NCBI GenBank assembly: GCA_012931725.1
Contig: CM022951.1
Location: forward strand, 70,259,992-70,323,991
Direction of reading: 5' to 3'
Source of the DNA: Litsea cubeba
Taxonomy: Eukaryota; Streptophyta; Magnoliopsida; Laurales; Lauraceae
Length of the DNA stretch: 64,000 nt
The notes under the pieces are model-generated. The model was given only the letters and a program-made list of their open reading frames with translations, had not been told where the DNA came from and made no database searches. Both the position numbers and the translations under genes were made by a program. The first letter of the stretch is position 1, and the number at the start of each line of letters is the position of its first letter. This document shows, in pieces, positions 12,901-26,585 of the stretch.

Positions 12901-15900
12901 ATTTTTCTTATTTTTCTCAATCTGATATTTTCGCACATATCTATCCCCTAATTAGATCGTGATGATTCTAAATACTAACTCAGCAACCAGTCAATTTTAC
13001 ATAAAGTACTTTCATTAAAACTCAAGTACTTAAAATTCAAAAAATATAATTATTTGATCAAACTATATTCGACATATCTATAATCCACGTTCAAATTAAA
13101 CTATTATCACCTTGTTTTCTTTAATGCAATTGTCACGATCTAAGTGGGTCCCACATGTGTTTTACAAATAAACCCAAGCACATTGTTAATTTGTAGCATG
13201 ATTTATCTTTAAAATCAATTTCTAAGATATTGAGTAAATTCAACTCAACTTGCCTCCCACTCATTTGAGCCAATTAAAACTACTAAAAGTCAAATAGGAC
13301 CTCAATCAGCTAAGAAAAGAAAGAAATTAATTAATTATTTGAGACATCATTTTGACAAGTGATGATCACTCCAAAGTCCAAACGAAGACCAGTTTGGTAA
13401 TTTTGTTTTGAAGAATCCGAGCTGGGAATCCACGCCAACCGAGCCGAGACCATGACTCACAAACTACGGCTCCGGCTTTCATGGAGTCAGTTGACCGTCA
13501 ATAACCATGCAATTCTATCGTGTTAAAGGCACGTGTCAGTTTTGCGGCTTTCCTTTACCTCTGACCATTCATCCAATGGGCCTATGACGCGTGTCAACTC
13601 TCCTTTCAATGACCAAGAAAGAAGTCGCACCACGCATTTTATAGCACTTTTTTTAGACAGACGTGTAAAAAGGATAACCACTAGAACGTACCAGTTCTTT
13701 TTTTTTTTTTTTTTTTTCTTTTCACTCTCTATCTCTATCTCTATCTCCATCTCTATCTCATAAATCATTATTGGGATTAGGGGAATAGGCCCATTGCCAT
13801 CTGGTGCACGGAATTTTGTGCCCACTCCCCACACGTGTGTGATGATTGGACCATTCCACATCACAAGTGAATTAACGGTTATGCCTCACCCACGTCTCCC
13901 ATTTCGATGGTTGCAAGTCCCCCATCTCTTATGGGCCATGCCCAAACCTCCTTGTGGGTCGTCCCACTAATCAAGGAAGAGGATGGCGGATTGAAACTTC
14001 TTAATATTTCCATCTCTATGTAAAATTCCAAGCTCATTATATCAATCTAATTTTAATACGTAATTTATAAATTTAACGACTTTATATTAAAGGGTGATTC
14101 ATCCAATAAATATTTCGACTCCAATTGATATCATTCAAGAGGTCTGGTTATCTGTTTCCCATTAGAACCGCAATAAGGTGGGTCCAGCTAGATGATAGTG
14201 AGAATTGTAAAATTTGTGCGGAGAGGAATCACAGCCAACTAAAAAGAGGGGTTGGCTAGGCCATCATCTGACTGTTTAAAAGCATGGACCCAAACGTAAA
14301 AAAAGTCGTAGCCCAATTCCACCGACAGCTGACTTATATAGGGTGGCTGCAACATGGGTCAACCGTCCACATTGAATGGAGAAGTATCCTATAGCAATCA
14401 ATGGCTGGGATCATCTAGTGAGTAGAGGGTCCCACATTTTGAAGGTTCCAGATCAACTTACAGATGTAGTGGGGTACGATGGTACCCCCTTCTATGTCAT
14501 GTAATTTATTAGTATTTAATAGCAACGTTTTTCATAGGAAAATGATAGGCATGATTTGTTGTGACCGTGCATCGCCACCATCCACATAAAATGGTATTTG
14601 CTTTTCATGGTTGTCAGTCATCATTAAAGTTTCATTAATCTTTATCTTTAGCTTGGTGATTCAGTTCTGCTATTTCACACAACTCTATTGAAACTTCATT
14701 ATTTCTCTGAAACTATATATGTTTTTGTTTTTTTTTTTCTCACGACTCTATTCAATGTTTTTTTGTTGCTCTCCTCATGATAGGCTTTCGCAATCTTTCA
14801 GTTTCTCATATAACAGTTTTATCTATTCTTCTTTGTATATATATATATATATTATATATATTATTATTATTGTCAAACTTCATTAGAAGGTTGATTTTTT
14901 TTTTCAAAATTGAACCACTGCTTAGTTGTTAAGGGGCAACTTCGTGATCATCAGGTCTACCCCAATGGGCGTTGTAATAAAGGACCGTCTACTTTAGTGG
15001 CTTTCCCCTGTTTTTTTTTTTTTTTTCTTATTTGACTTTTGACTTGTAGAAAAGAAATGCAGGCCATGTAAAAAGGTTAAATGTTTCAGCTCAAAAGTAC
15101 TTTTAACAATTTTTATGAAAGAGGAGTTGAACCACAAGAAAATAGAATTTACTTTTCAAAAGTATACCCCTGTTGCATACGGTTCATTTGTATCCATTCA
15201 ATCAATACAAGAGCGACCTGAGTCTTTCACTTTTATCCATCTTGGATTTAAAATCACACACTCATGGTCCTAACCAACTAGGCTACAGTTAAGAAAAAAG
15301 ATGATTAAATATGTGGATTGGTCACATTAGACTATAGTCGAAATCATCCTAGCCCCTACTCTTCCTACTTGCATTTCTAATGTGATTCAATTCAATGGTT
15401 TATACTGTCCTTGTTTTTGCTCTAGGGCTTGCGTCTTCCATAACCTTCAGTTTGTTAAAGAGTAACGTAAAGGAAAGGAGGTAATTACGTGACGTTACAT
15501 AGAAATCTTATATATGCAGGTGCAAATGCAATGCATGAAAAGAGAGAATCGGAAGGGGAATTAATACCCCCATTGAGAGGAAAAGGCACGTAGAGTGTGT
15601 CAGCCAGCACACACGGCCAAGTGGTTGCAACCGTCGCCTCATGGGCACACATAAAGCATGATGTCGATTTTCATGATCTTCTTCGCTACATCTACATCAT
15701 GTGTATATATATGTATACATGCATATGCATATGCATATACATATACAATAATATCATTTAAAACCGTTTTTCACTTTGATTAAAGAGATAATATTCTGTC
15801 ACGTCATAGGAAAAAGAATGAAAAGGGTGGGACAATTTAAAGTGGTTGGGTGTCAAATAGACAGAAGAAATTAAGGAAGCTGAACAGCTACTTGTAACCA

Positions 15901-17570
15901 TAGGCCTCATATTTATTTAGGGTTTCTTTTTTTTTTTTTTCTAAAAGAATTGTTTTTTTATTTTTATGGAGCCAAATGGCAGAGATGGAGAGAAGTGGCA
16001 TTGCACATGGGACCTATCCACAGCTACCCTGATAACGGAAATCACCCCAGTTACCTTCAGGTCTCCATCATTTCGTAGAGAATTCTTATGCCAATATGAT
16101 AAGTATAGGGGGCATGTGAGATGCACGTGGAGTTAGGACCAGGAAAGGGGAGTGTTTATAATCAGTTAAAATCAAAATATGAGAAAGAAAAGCAAGGTTA
16201 AACTGATGTAGGTTAAAGTGGGTTCTACTGAAATGGGGTACTTCACAGTTTGGTTAGATCAAAAGTGGGTTGGTAGTCCAACATCCGGTCATAACAGGTA
16301 AGAACCATGGTTGAATTTGAACTGGCTAGAATACCATTGCATTTTTATTTTTATTTTTTTTTTGAAAAAAAAATCACTGTTTTTTTTTTATGCCATTGCA
16401 GAGCTGGGTTGAACCAGACGGTCGAGAAACAGATTAACCACAGGTTAATTTGTGTTCCGGTCCAGTTTTTTTAGAACATTGGGTTAAAGAAGTCCCATTT
16501 TGCAAGCAGCAGTAGGGATTGTATATGGTACAAGGGTCATAAACTAATGAGAGCTTTCAAGAATGTTAGACAATGATGATATTTAAACAAGGTTTTAAAT
16601 TATATTATGTAATCTTTCATGTTCTGGGTCCTCAATTACTAACCCAATGGGCTGCTTTCTATTGGGTTACATCTGGTGGGAATCCATTTGAGGACCCAGA
16701 AGTCTGGTGGGAATCCATTTGAGGACCCAAAACCTCTTTTTTTTTGGATATATTGTACATGTATGCTTACACTATGCAAAGGAAAGTGTCACTCATATTA
16801 TCGATACACCTAAATTTAGGATCGCATAGTTATCGAGCTATTATTCAGGCTGAGATCCAGTCCATGGGGCTGAAAGTCTGGCCTTGACCCAGCCTTCTCT
16901 AATTTTCTTTCTGAATGGTGACATGCCTTGAACCTGCAATGTCTGGCTGCGACAATGAGTACCTTCCAATCGTTTTACTAGCTCATATAAAGTGAAAACT
17001 GAAACTAGGCTGATAGCACCGGGTCCAAATCTTGGCAAATACTGGGCCCATAATTACCACCTCAATGTCTATAAATATGATTGCAATGGTTAGCGATTCT
17101 TGTTTGTTTCAGCAACCCAACAAGCACTTGGCCTGTCTAGGCCAGACAAATAAATGGGTCAACATAAGTTTCACAGTTGACATTGACCCGGCCACCACCC
17201 TTGGAACACTCTGTTGATGAGCAACCATACAACTTTGTGTCAGCTGGACTAGGCTAATTTGGCCTTGTAGTTGGATGATCTAGTTTGCCCGCTTGGTGGG
17301 CCTTGTCATGGATAGGCCATTTATCAAAAGATTGCATCAACTGGATCAATTAATAAAGAAGAAATAACAGTTATGCATTATAAGATATTACATTTCTACA
17401 CCACCGATATCGAGCAACGGTACATAAGAAATTCACCATGTACTTGCAGTTTGCCTAAGAGCGAGCTAAACTTCATGGAATACAATGTAATACATATCTA
17501 TATATATATAATAATCCATGCAAGCAAAACTCCAAAAAGCAGCAGTTGAAAACACTAAAATCAGTTCACC
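9927..17570. other. Gene-poor intergenic DNA
   Basis: No supported gene in about 7.6 kb. Open frames are short and lack recognisable domains. Simple sequences include (CT)n at about 11671-11694, a C-rich CCCCA repeat near 11040, TCTATC repeats near 13727-13757 and TA-rich runs near 14838. A 33-bp duplication lies near 16672-16735. Confidence 0.5.
15205..15295 (-). repeat. Possible SINE relic
   Basis: On the minus strand, TAGCCTAGTTGGTTAGGAC is a good tRNA-like box A, followed about 30 bases later by a weak box-B-like TTTTAAATCC. No flanking duplication was identified. Confidence 0.25.
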
Positions 17571-20500
17571 TTAGCTTGCTTCTGAGTGTCGACTATGATT
17601 TTCAGTCTCTTCCAACCAGTGCTTTAGCCTAGCTTCCTGATCAGATCTAAACTTCTCAAAATTCTCCGATGTCAGAGGCTCATGAGTCTGTACGCTTCCA
17701 CTAGAAGTTGTTGACATATCGAGCTGCTCGTCTTCGTTCTGGCTTGACAATGGCAGCTCATCAGCTTCTGCAACATGCAGTGTTGAAACAGCACCGCCAG
17801 TGGCTACCATTGAATCTGCTGGTTCTGGAGTGGACATCTGCCTCTCAACCTTAGGATTCCTCAATTGAGAAGCATCAAGCGGGGGCCATCTAAGGGCTGC
17901 TGCTTTCTGCTTTGCCGAGTTGAGAACTGTGGAAAGATAGCCAGTGCCACTTCCACTGTCTGACTGAGCTTGTCCAGTGCCATAGGCGAAGGCTGCTGGA
18001 CTCCATGAGCTACTTCTGCCCATCTGAAATCCAAAACCTGAATTACGGATTAACCTGGTTTTACAATCCACAAATATACGAAATCAGCAGTCAAAAAAAT
18101 TATTAACTTCCACTATGGCTAAGTCATCCACAGTGTCATCATGAATGTTTATACTGTGCAGCAGTGATTCTGTTTCACGCTTCTCAGATGCAAGATGTTT
18201 AGCATTACAAATAAGATGCCTAAAAAGCAGGTTTATTGGAATTGTTTGAATCAGAGAAAATGTTAGGGCCTCTTTGGATGTACACCAAATCATGTGTAAC
18301 GTGTGTTTCCAGTAATTTTATCTTTTATTCTAGGCTAGCCAATGGTCCACACACGGCCTTAACATTTCATGAAGCAAAGCTTACCAACCACTAGACCATG
18401 TGTGTGCCCATTAGGCCAGGATGTATGAGGTACACAATACTCATATATTTTTATGATTGTATGTTGTTAGGTTGCGAAGGTAGTTTGGACATTTTGCTTT
18501 TAATTAGTTTCAATGGCTGAGAATGAAAATTTAGGCCGTATATCTATGAGCAGGATTTAGCTAGGCTTTTCTTTTACTAATAATCAAATAAATACATGTT
18601 TAAGGGCTACAGATGGATAGGATGTGCATTTTCATCAGAGAAATTGAGGAAGAAGACCCAGAGTTGGATTGAAGGTGTGTAAAGTATATTTCTCTTGGTG
18701 TGAAGACAATATCCAGCTTGGGGATGTAACCCAAACTTGGGATAGATCAGACACCTTAAGTTCTTCTTTCTTGCGAAGTTGATCCATAAAACAGTTGTTG
18801 GGTTCCCTGTATCTTCCACAGTAGATATGAAAGCCAAGGAATGTCATGGTAGATACGGGCAAAAGATCAGCTTCTTAGAGAAGTCAATGACATTTTAAAT
18901 TCTACATCATTTTTTTGACCCTATTTCACAAGTAATTTCATCACCCCAAAATATCGCCCCTTGTCAAAGATGGGACAATGAAAATCAACAAAGAAAATAT
19001 CCGTCCTAAGGATCAATAAAAAGTAGGAAAAAAAAAAAAGGTTTTCATGAATATGTGCACTTCAGCTTTGACCAAATGAATGGAATTGGAAGAGGTAGAA
19101 ATGGAAGGTGCATTTGCAAGACTGATTGGTGTCATGGCAGTAGTGAAGCAGATGAACAGGTCGAAAGGTACTTAAATTTTCTTTCATCCTTAGTGCACCC
19201 CATTGTATAGGAAGTGGCCTGTTCTGCCTTTAGTACTTCTGACAGATCTCAGAAATTATAGAAGAAAGACAACAGGTACTTTACTTTAAGCATCTGTTTT
19301 AACCATATTCATGTGGAAGAACACCTCACAGACTGCCTGTCATCCATCTTCTCTCCAATTCAAAACCACTATGAATCGTACCTTCATACAGATGGAGCCT
19401 TTTCAAGTGGTTCTGACAGAGCCGATGATGATGCAAGAAGAGGAGAAGACAGGAGGATGGAGCAAGGAGGAAGAGCAGGATGGTAATGGAAAGAGGGGGA
19501 GGGGTGGTAGTGGACAGTGAAGGGATTGAAGACGGCATTTTGGGAAATGGTGACCAAGAGAAAGAGAGAAAGGAGTTGGGATGAGAAGAAAAAGAAGACT
19601 TAGCTGAGTCAGGTACCACTCGGCTGAGTTTTAAAATGCTGCCTTAGAGCCTAGTAAAATGTTATGATTTTTTAATCCAAACTTGTATTCTTGCTCTTCT
19701 ATATCCTCCTTCTGTCAACAGTTGAACCATTTTATTTTTTGAAATAGGTCTCTGCCTGGTCAAAAAAAAAAAAAACCAAAGAATTTACCCTTTCTTTGGT
19801 TGTGATGTTGACATGATCAGAAGAGACTTCTTGATGTCTTTATTCATCTCATCAGCAATCGAAAAGCCACATTCTTTCATAGATTCCACCATGCCGATTG
19901 AATCCTCCAAATCTTCTGTGTGTAGGGTTATCTCATGAGACTTCTCCACAACTTTGTCCTATGAAATCAGAGACAATTGTCACAACAACAGTCTATAGAA
20001 CTATCAGCAAGGAACAATAGACAGAAAAAAGACAACACCAGTTTGTTGACAAGTCACAACAATAACAAGGATCTTAAGATATTACTCAGTTCATATATAC
20101 TAACAAGATCTGAACATCTACAATTTATGAAACAAGTCATGCCATTTTTTAAGTTGAAAGAATTTCCAAGCAGAAAGAAACATGCACATAGCCATTGGGT
20201 GACATGTCCCCCCCAAAACCTATCTTTATAAAATAAAATCTAGTAGATATTTAAGCAAATTAAAATCTAATAAGAACTTTGTAAACAAGCTTAGGAATGA
20301 TGGGCCTTGATGTATTGGGTATGGTGATTTGGCCTCAGCCGCCATGATCAAGGATAAAAATATCGGTAGCGGTGGGCGTATCGGCCCGCCGCCAAACCGA
20401 TACGAAGCGGGGGATACGTATCGGCGTAGCGGTGTGATTTGAAAAAATCGCCCAAAAAATCTGAAAAAATTCCAGAAAATTCAGAAAATTGTAAGATGAA

Positions 20501-23500
20501 AGAATATGTGGTTCTTTTGCAAAAGTAAGAAAATGGGGCGTATCAGTGCCCTCAATATATGAAGTCCTGTATCGCTGTATAAATATAAAATAATAGTAAT
20601 GATTAGTTTTTTCACATGTATTCATGTTTCTTAGTCATAGTAATTTAGAAAGTAATAGAAAACTCATAAAAAAAATAGAACATGAAATAAAGGCATAAGA
20701 CTTTACCTAGAACCTTGGAAGCTTGGATCTTATAGTTATTTGTTCCTTGTTTTGATGTTTGTATGTTTGTTGTGGTTGATCTTGTTGAATGTTGACTTCT
20801 TGTGGTAAAATCTTGATTTAGAGTCTTAGACTCACTTTAGAGCTTCACAAGCTCAAAGAGTCACAGTAGAAACTAGAAAGATGAGTGAAAGAGAGAGGTA
20901 GGTGAAAATAATTGCACATAGGTCGGCTGAGGGGTTTTTTAAAACCCCCCGATACGTATCGTATCGGTCCGTATCGGCCGATACGCTTGAGTATCTGCCG
21001 ATACGGGGCGATACCCGATTATTTCAAATAATCGTATCGGCCGATATTTTTATCCTTGGCCATGATGGGCTTCCACTTGGTCTGTGTCATGTATGCTAGA
21101 GGCAGTTCAAAGAATGTTGGGATAGGAATACTTTGCAATTTGAACAGGTTATCTTTGATTTCATTTTTGAGACTAGACAGTTTTAAGACTATAAACGAAG
21201 TGGAGTCCTCTTCATTGCTCATAAAAGTAAGGGGCAGGTGTAGACTAAGCCTTTTTCCTTTTATCATGAGGGTAATTCAACTTACATTTGAAGTGGGCAG
21301 AGGAGAACTGCAGTCTATGTTGCAGAGCATCAAGTATGTTTGCAGAGTGGAAGGGCTCACTTGAAGGTTTATTTGGCAACCTTTTTCCTATTCATGTTGA
21401 ATTTAAAGAATGGTGATTTTTTTTTTATGGTATTAAGTGAGTCTATTCCTAACCTATTTTATTTTGCGTTTTTTTTTATTTTTTTTCAAAAACAAAACAT
21501 TTAAATTTTGAAACTGCAAAACTTTCAACCATGGAGGTTGACCGAAGTAAGGCCTGAAACGTAATTGACAACTATGAATGATGTGAATAGGATATCAATA
21601 TTCATATCCTTATCCTGTATTTCAAAAGTGAAGCGATTCATTCCCATTCTCTATATTTGTGTCTTCATAGAATAAAGGGGTAAGCAAGCAAGGTTATATT
21701 CGCTTTCGCTACCTACCTTCCAACCACATTTGTCCATTGGATCAGCATCGATATGGGTCATCTGAATTAGCCCTCTTGGTCATTGACAACCTCGGCTTCC
21801 TAGAAGGTATATATACTATTCACTAGAAGTGGTAGCTCAATCTCCAAAAATGACCTTAAATGGTAGGAGGGACTTTAGAGAAAGGTACATGCAGCAAAGA
21901 ATGACGTTGTCGTGGACGGTAGAAAGGAGTGTGGGATCATAAGCCAGATGGCAATAGTGATATTTTCTGCTATTGCCATTTTTCTGCCGTTTGGTATATA
22001 GCATTTTTCCACGTGGAAAGAGGAAAAACTTGAACTATTTTTCCTCCAACTTTGCAAAAAACCATTTCCTACAGGAGGTGGTAGGAATTGCTTTTCCACA
22101 TCACTGCAAGTCGCACAAACTTGGACTCAATGTTTTATGCATACTGCAAAACCATTTTTACTTCAACAATGCCCACGTTTTCAGATATCCATTAAGATTT
22201 TCAACCAGTCATACTGCAAAACTATTTTTACTTCAACGATGCCCACGTTTTCAGATATCCATTAAGATTTTCAACCAGTCAAATATCACTATTGCCATCT
22301 GGCCTTGATAAATATTGGCTAAAAAAATGAGACCTCGAAACATCAAATGAAACCTGAAAATTTGGTTGAAACCCAGATTGGATGTAAAACATCTTTTTGC
22401 CAAGGTTTATTAATACCAAACTCATGAGGATTCAAGAATCAAACCAACTTGATCTAAATGGAAGGACTTTGCCAACTCCTTTGAAAGGCGACTGGGTAAA
22501 ATGCCCCATGTTCATGAACAGCATTTTGCCCACACCCAAACATGTCCAAATCATGTGTTCGAACTCATGCAGGAGTATATAGAGAAAAGGTATCACAGAA
22601 CCCAACTTCATTGACTAGCATTCATTTTAATTTATTATTGAAGTACCAGCATAAACTTTGAACATATTAAAATGAAAAAATCACCCAAACTTAAGATTCA
22701 CGTTAATTTATAACCAAATTACCAACATAAACTTGAACATTTAAAATGAGAAATTCATACTAACCATAAAGGTGCATAACTTTGATTTATACATGAAGAT
22801 ATGTCTTTTGGTAGACCATTGCGAACATAATAACATTTTCGAACATTATTAAGGGTTGTGGACTCATGCCGCACAGAATTTCCAAATTTTAAGGATATAA
22901 TTAATTACTCCCAATGCTGCAACACCTCTTCTTCATATTCCTGCTAGCAAGTACATACTATATCAAAGGTCCCAAAAAAATTCTTCCAAAACAGGATTAT
23001 AGTAACATATAATAGAAGTTTCCATGATACTTGACTTGAGGATACTGGTAGCATCCGTGAGCCTAAGCATATCCAAGGACGTGCATTGTTTGGTAATGCA
23101 TAATTTTTAGTTAAAAGACCCCAGTGTGGATGGTCCATGCCCGAAAAATTAAAATTCCATTCCTCCTCCCACCCACGCCCCCAAATGTAATAAAACCAAC
23201 TCTTAAAACTCATTGGCCATCAATCAAATGGATGGTTATGCACTCAGGAATTCAGGATGCCATTGGGTCATCTCCATTTTTCATGCCACCACAATCACAT
23301 CAACAGTCTAGATCATCTAACTATAAACCCAGATCCGAAAACTGAAGGCACAGTTATACAGCACCCATTCTCAGTTTGAGGAACATATAATTCCTCTGTA
23401 AATGCTAACAGTTGGGAATTCTCATTATCTAATATCTTTTCTATTGGCCAGAAAGGCGCCGCCTTTTATCAATAAATCTCATACTCACCATGTAAATTGC

Positions 23501-24151
23501 AACATGGTTTGCAAGATTATCCCCAATTTCTATGTGAACACAATAAATAAAACCCTCTACTAATACTCCAAAAAACAGAAGTCGTGTTTTTATGACACCT
23601 CACTTGAATTTCACCCAAAACACAACCAAATCGGATGTTATAACAGAACGGAAGCATCCCTATTAGGGGATTGCGAAATTTTCAAAATTGGGGGAAAATC
23701 TTTCCTTTACCTTGACATGGAGTAGATTGGGGACGGCATTTTGGGTATGCTGTTGAACGAAGAAAAGCCCTACCGAGGGCTCATTTGCCAGATACTTTAT
23801 CATATCCGCCACGCCTTCGTTCACTGCCCAATCTCAATATTGAAATCGCACAATTAGTAATTCATATTCAATTCAATGGGTTTGATTTGATTTGAAGTTT
23901 GAAATTTGAATTGGGATTGGATTTGGGAGGAGGAAAAGGATAAGGATGGTACCGTCCATGAAGCCATCGACGGTCGAGAATCCATCCATATTCGTGTCGG
24001 AGGAGAACAGCCGTTCATCACTGGGCCTGCAAATTGGAGGAATGGGGTTTGATGATAAGGAGAGGAAGAGAACCACAAAGGCGTTGGAATTCGATCCCTC
24101 TCGAGGGTTCTAATCTTCTTACGTTATCGGCTTGCAAGCAGCTGCTCTCAT
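17571..24151 (-). CDS. BORC complex subunit 8-like protein (BORCS8/MEF2BNB family)
   Basis: In animals BORCS8 belongs to the BORC complex, which couples lysosomes to Arl8 and kinesin; the plant role is not established here. Minus-strand exons are 24151-24123, 24026-23953, 23823-23711, 19958-19789 and 18054-17571, all with GT-AG introns and consistent phase, giving 289 residues. The family core (about residues 36-125) contains YLANEPSVGLFFVQQH, closely matching the animal motif LANEPSVALYRLQEH, followed by an amphipathic helical region ending near LLIMSTSQP. The C-terminal part from about residue 130 is a low-complexity, Ser/Glu-rich extension that animal BORCS8 lacks; it ends in a short helix-like segment (EARLKHWLEETE). 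The start was chosen because only the ATG at 24151 joins in phase; an ATG at 24161 opens a short overlapping reading frame. Intron 3 (3.75 kb) contains two DNA transposons. Family call from memory of the motif; moderately confident. Confidence 0.72.
20349..21058. mobile_element. Non-autonomous hAT element (710 bp)
   Basis: Perfect 18-bp terminal inverted repeats, CAAGGATAAAAATATCGG, bound the element. It is flanked by exact 8-bp duplications, GCCATGAT, at 20341-20348 and 21059-21066. An 8-bp duplication and CA-rich TIR are typical of hAT. Both ends carry clusters of CGATACG/CGTATCG motifs, likely subterminal transposase-binding repeats. No transposase is encoded. It lies in intron 3 of the BORCS8-like gene. 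Confidence 0.88.
21943..22303. mobile_element. TIR-bounded MITE-like element with internal duplication
   Basis: Perfect 23-bp inverted repeats beginning GCCAGATGGCAATAGTGATA occupy 21943-21965 and 22281-22303. Inside, two 70-bp tandem copies lie at 22141-22280. I could not identify a clear target-site duplication, so the superfamily is undetermined. It lies in intron 3 of the BORCS8-like gene. Confidence 0.65.
22141..22280. repeat. 70-bp tandem duplication
   Basis: Two 70-bp copies, both starting ATACTGCAAAAC, differ at only a few positions and abut the right inverted repeat of the MITE-like element. Confidence 0.85.
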
Positions 24152-26580
24152 CACTACTCATTAGCTCAAGACTCTGCGCGCTCGCTAAAAACAACAATAG
24201 CTGTGTCTTTTCCGCTGTTTGTTTGTAATAATAAGCCCAAGTTCTCATCCTATCCCTAAATCCTACCTGTGCTGCAATGGTCATTAATTTTAATTAGTTC
24301 CTCACCTCATTGCAAAGGGCCTACTTAGACTTTGGTGGTGAGGACCAGTGGGCTCATTTATTAAAATTTTAAATATTTGAATAATCGTTGTGACTATGCA
24401 TTACACATACGATATAAACGAACGGTACATAGGTGAATATTTTTTATATTTTGATATTTTACGAATAATAAATACGGACAGCATTGAAATGCAATGGATA
24501 GGATTGATTGAGGTCATTTACGGTTTCATCTATGTCTAGATGTCGGTGTAGGGTGGCAATGACTTGGTTAAAGATGAACCCTCCAATTTGGGTTATAGGT
24601 TTTTTAATCTAATCGGTTTGGATAAGTTGGGATTTTGGCATATCCAACACTTTCTGAACTCAAATATCTATTTATAAATTGTTACTGAGGAAAAATACTA
24701 CCTTGTCCTAAAATATTTAACACTTTGGAGGTTATGGATAATAACATGAAACCCAAAATCCAACCCAACTCCAAAATCTGTGATAGGTTCAGTCATATAT
24801 ATATATATATATATATAGGATGGGCATGTGTTAGTAATGGCGGGTATTGGTTTACTCTTGACTCATTGCCGTCCAATGTGCTGATATGGTGTGGTTTCCA
24901 AGCTGGGCTCAGCCCTGTCTTTCACCCTGGTCATGGATCTTGGCTGAAATGGGCTTTGTTGACTCATCCCAGCCTGTTAAGTCCTGAATATAGATTAGAA
25001 ACTTCAACTTGCAAGAGTTTTTGGATTAGGTCTTATTTTCGGAGGTGCCAGCTCCCCCGGTCAGTAGTCATTCATCATCACCTAAGCATGACTCAGTCCA
25101 TTTTGTAAAATTGAATGGCAAAAAGGTTGATATTTTATTGCCCCCAGTTTCAACCTTCAGCAGTCTCGCTGCCAGATGAGAGATACAAAACAAGCTGTCC
25201 AGACCAATCAAAATCCCATTCTGGGTCAGAGTTTAGGATAAGTTGAAGCCATTGGTCTAGACATTCGCCCCATTTTGTGTCCCATAACTCAATGAAGCAG
25301 TCCTGACTAAGTTGCCCGATCCATCTCACATCTCAAAGAAGGATGTGAGCCTGACTTTCAGGCTCTGGGGTCTGATTCGTCTGAACCTTGACCCAATTGT
25401 CAGTCTGGATTTCCCACCCACCACTATAAATACAGTTGGGCCATTTCAGAAATTCAAACCACTCATGGCCATTGTCCCACCTGCTTTTCTTTCATTAAGA
25501 AAAATTTAACCCCAACTCGTTATAGGAGAATAAGATGTGGCATATCATTAGTGGTTTGAATTTCATAGCGGACCATCAACCATGGATGGATTTATAGTGA
25601 TGGCCTCAGAGAATCTGGACACATCAAAGGATCACAAAGCAACACGCCCCAGATCCTACACTGTCACCTGGAAGAGCGGCTTATACAGCAGAGCAGGCTG
25701 CTTTGCTGACTTGGGCTTCTCCATGGGCTTATGAACTGAGCCAATGGCCTTGGACGTCTAGGCTCAACAAATAAGCAGGAAATTTCTATTTTGACGGTCT
25801 ATTTCATGGTATGGATGATAAAATCTTTATAATGGCTAAACCACATGGCCCTCTCTTCTATGGTTGAGACAAAGGTCCCTCGCAAATATAAGTGTTCTGA
25901 AAACTGCAGAAAACTACCTGCAGCAACATATAATTGTTGTTAGAATTGAGACCCGGGTTTTCTATAGGTTCCACAGACCACGGTAGAAGTTCTCAATGCT
26001 TGCTCCATTGGCCCTAATCCTATCATACATTATGCAGTTAATTGACATAGATTGGCCAGTTGGGGATGTTAAATGGGTATGAAACTTTGTGGATATATAG
26101 TTACTATGAGACCTTATGGCCAATTAACCCAACAGATTCTGGTGCATGTTCTACTTAGAACTGCAGCAGAGAGCTTTAACTCTTTAATTAACAGATCGTC
26201 CAAACATAAGTCTCTTTAAGATTGTAGGTGGATAAAAGTTCCTTGCTAGTCCCAATTGTCTTAAGATGGGACTACCGACTAAGAGGGTCTCAGAGCTCAT
26301 CATTATGATCCACTAGTGAGGCCCACCATCGAAATCTAAATCATTAAAAGTCAATGTGACAACTTGTTTTATTATAAGGGAAATTTCACTCGTATCAAAG
26401 TTATGTACACCTTTGATTGATGGTATATAAAACACATATCTAATATAAAAGGAATGATCATTTAAATATGGTGGGATAGTAATCTTGAGCAATTAGAAAA
26501 GAGGATAGGAATTATAGGGATGGACAGCAAGAAGTCGTGAGCCCTATGCTTAGAAAGTCTTGATTCATGAACAAACAATG
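24152..26580. other. Intergenic, upstream of BORCS8-like gene
   Basis: No supported gene. The first few hundred bases should hold the promoter of the BORCS8-like gene. A (TA)n tract lies near 24795-24818. The stretch 24830-25450 has phrases rich in GGGCT/TGACCC, similar in style to 16840-17280 and 56940-57630, which looks like decayed dispersed repeat material. Confidence 0.45.
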
Positions 26581-26585
26581 TAAAC

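Noticed and set aside
14935..15000. tRNA-like GCTTAGTTGTTAAGG stretch
   Set aside because: No acceptable box B at the right distance and no ends.
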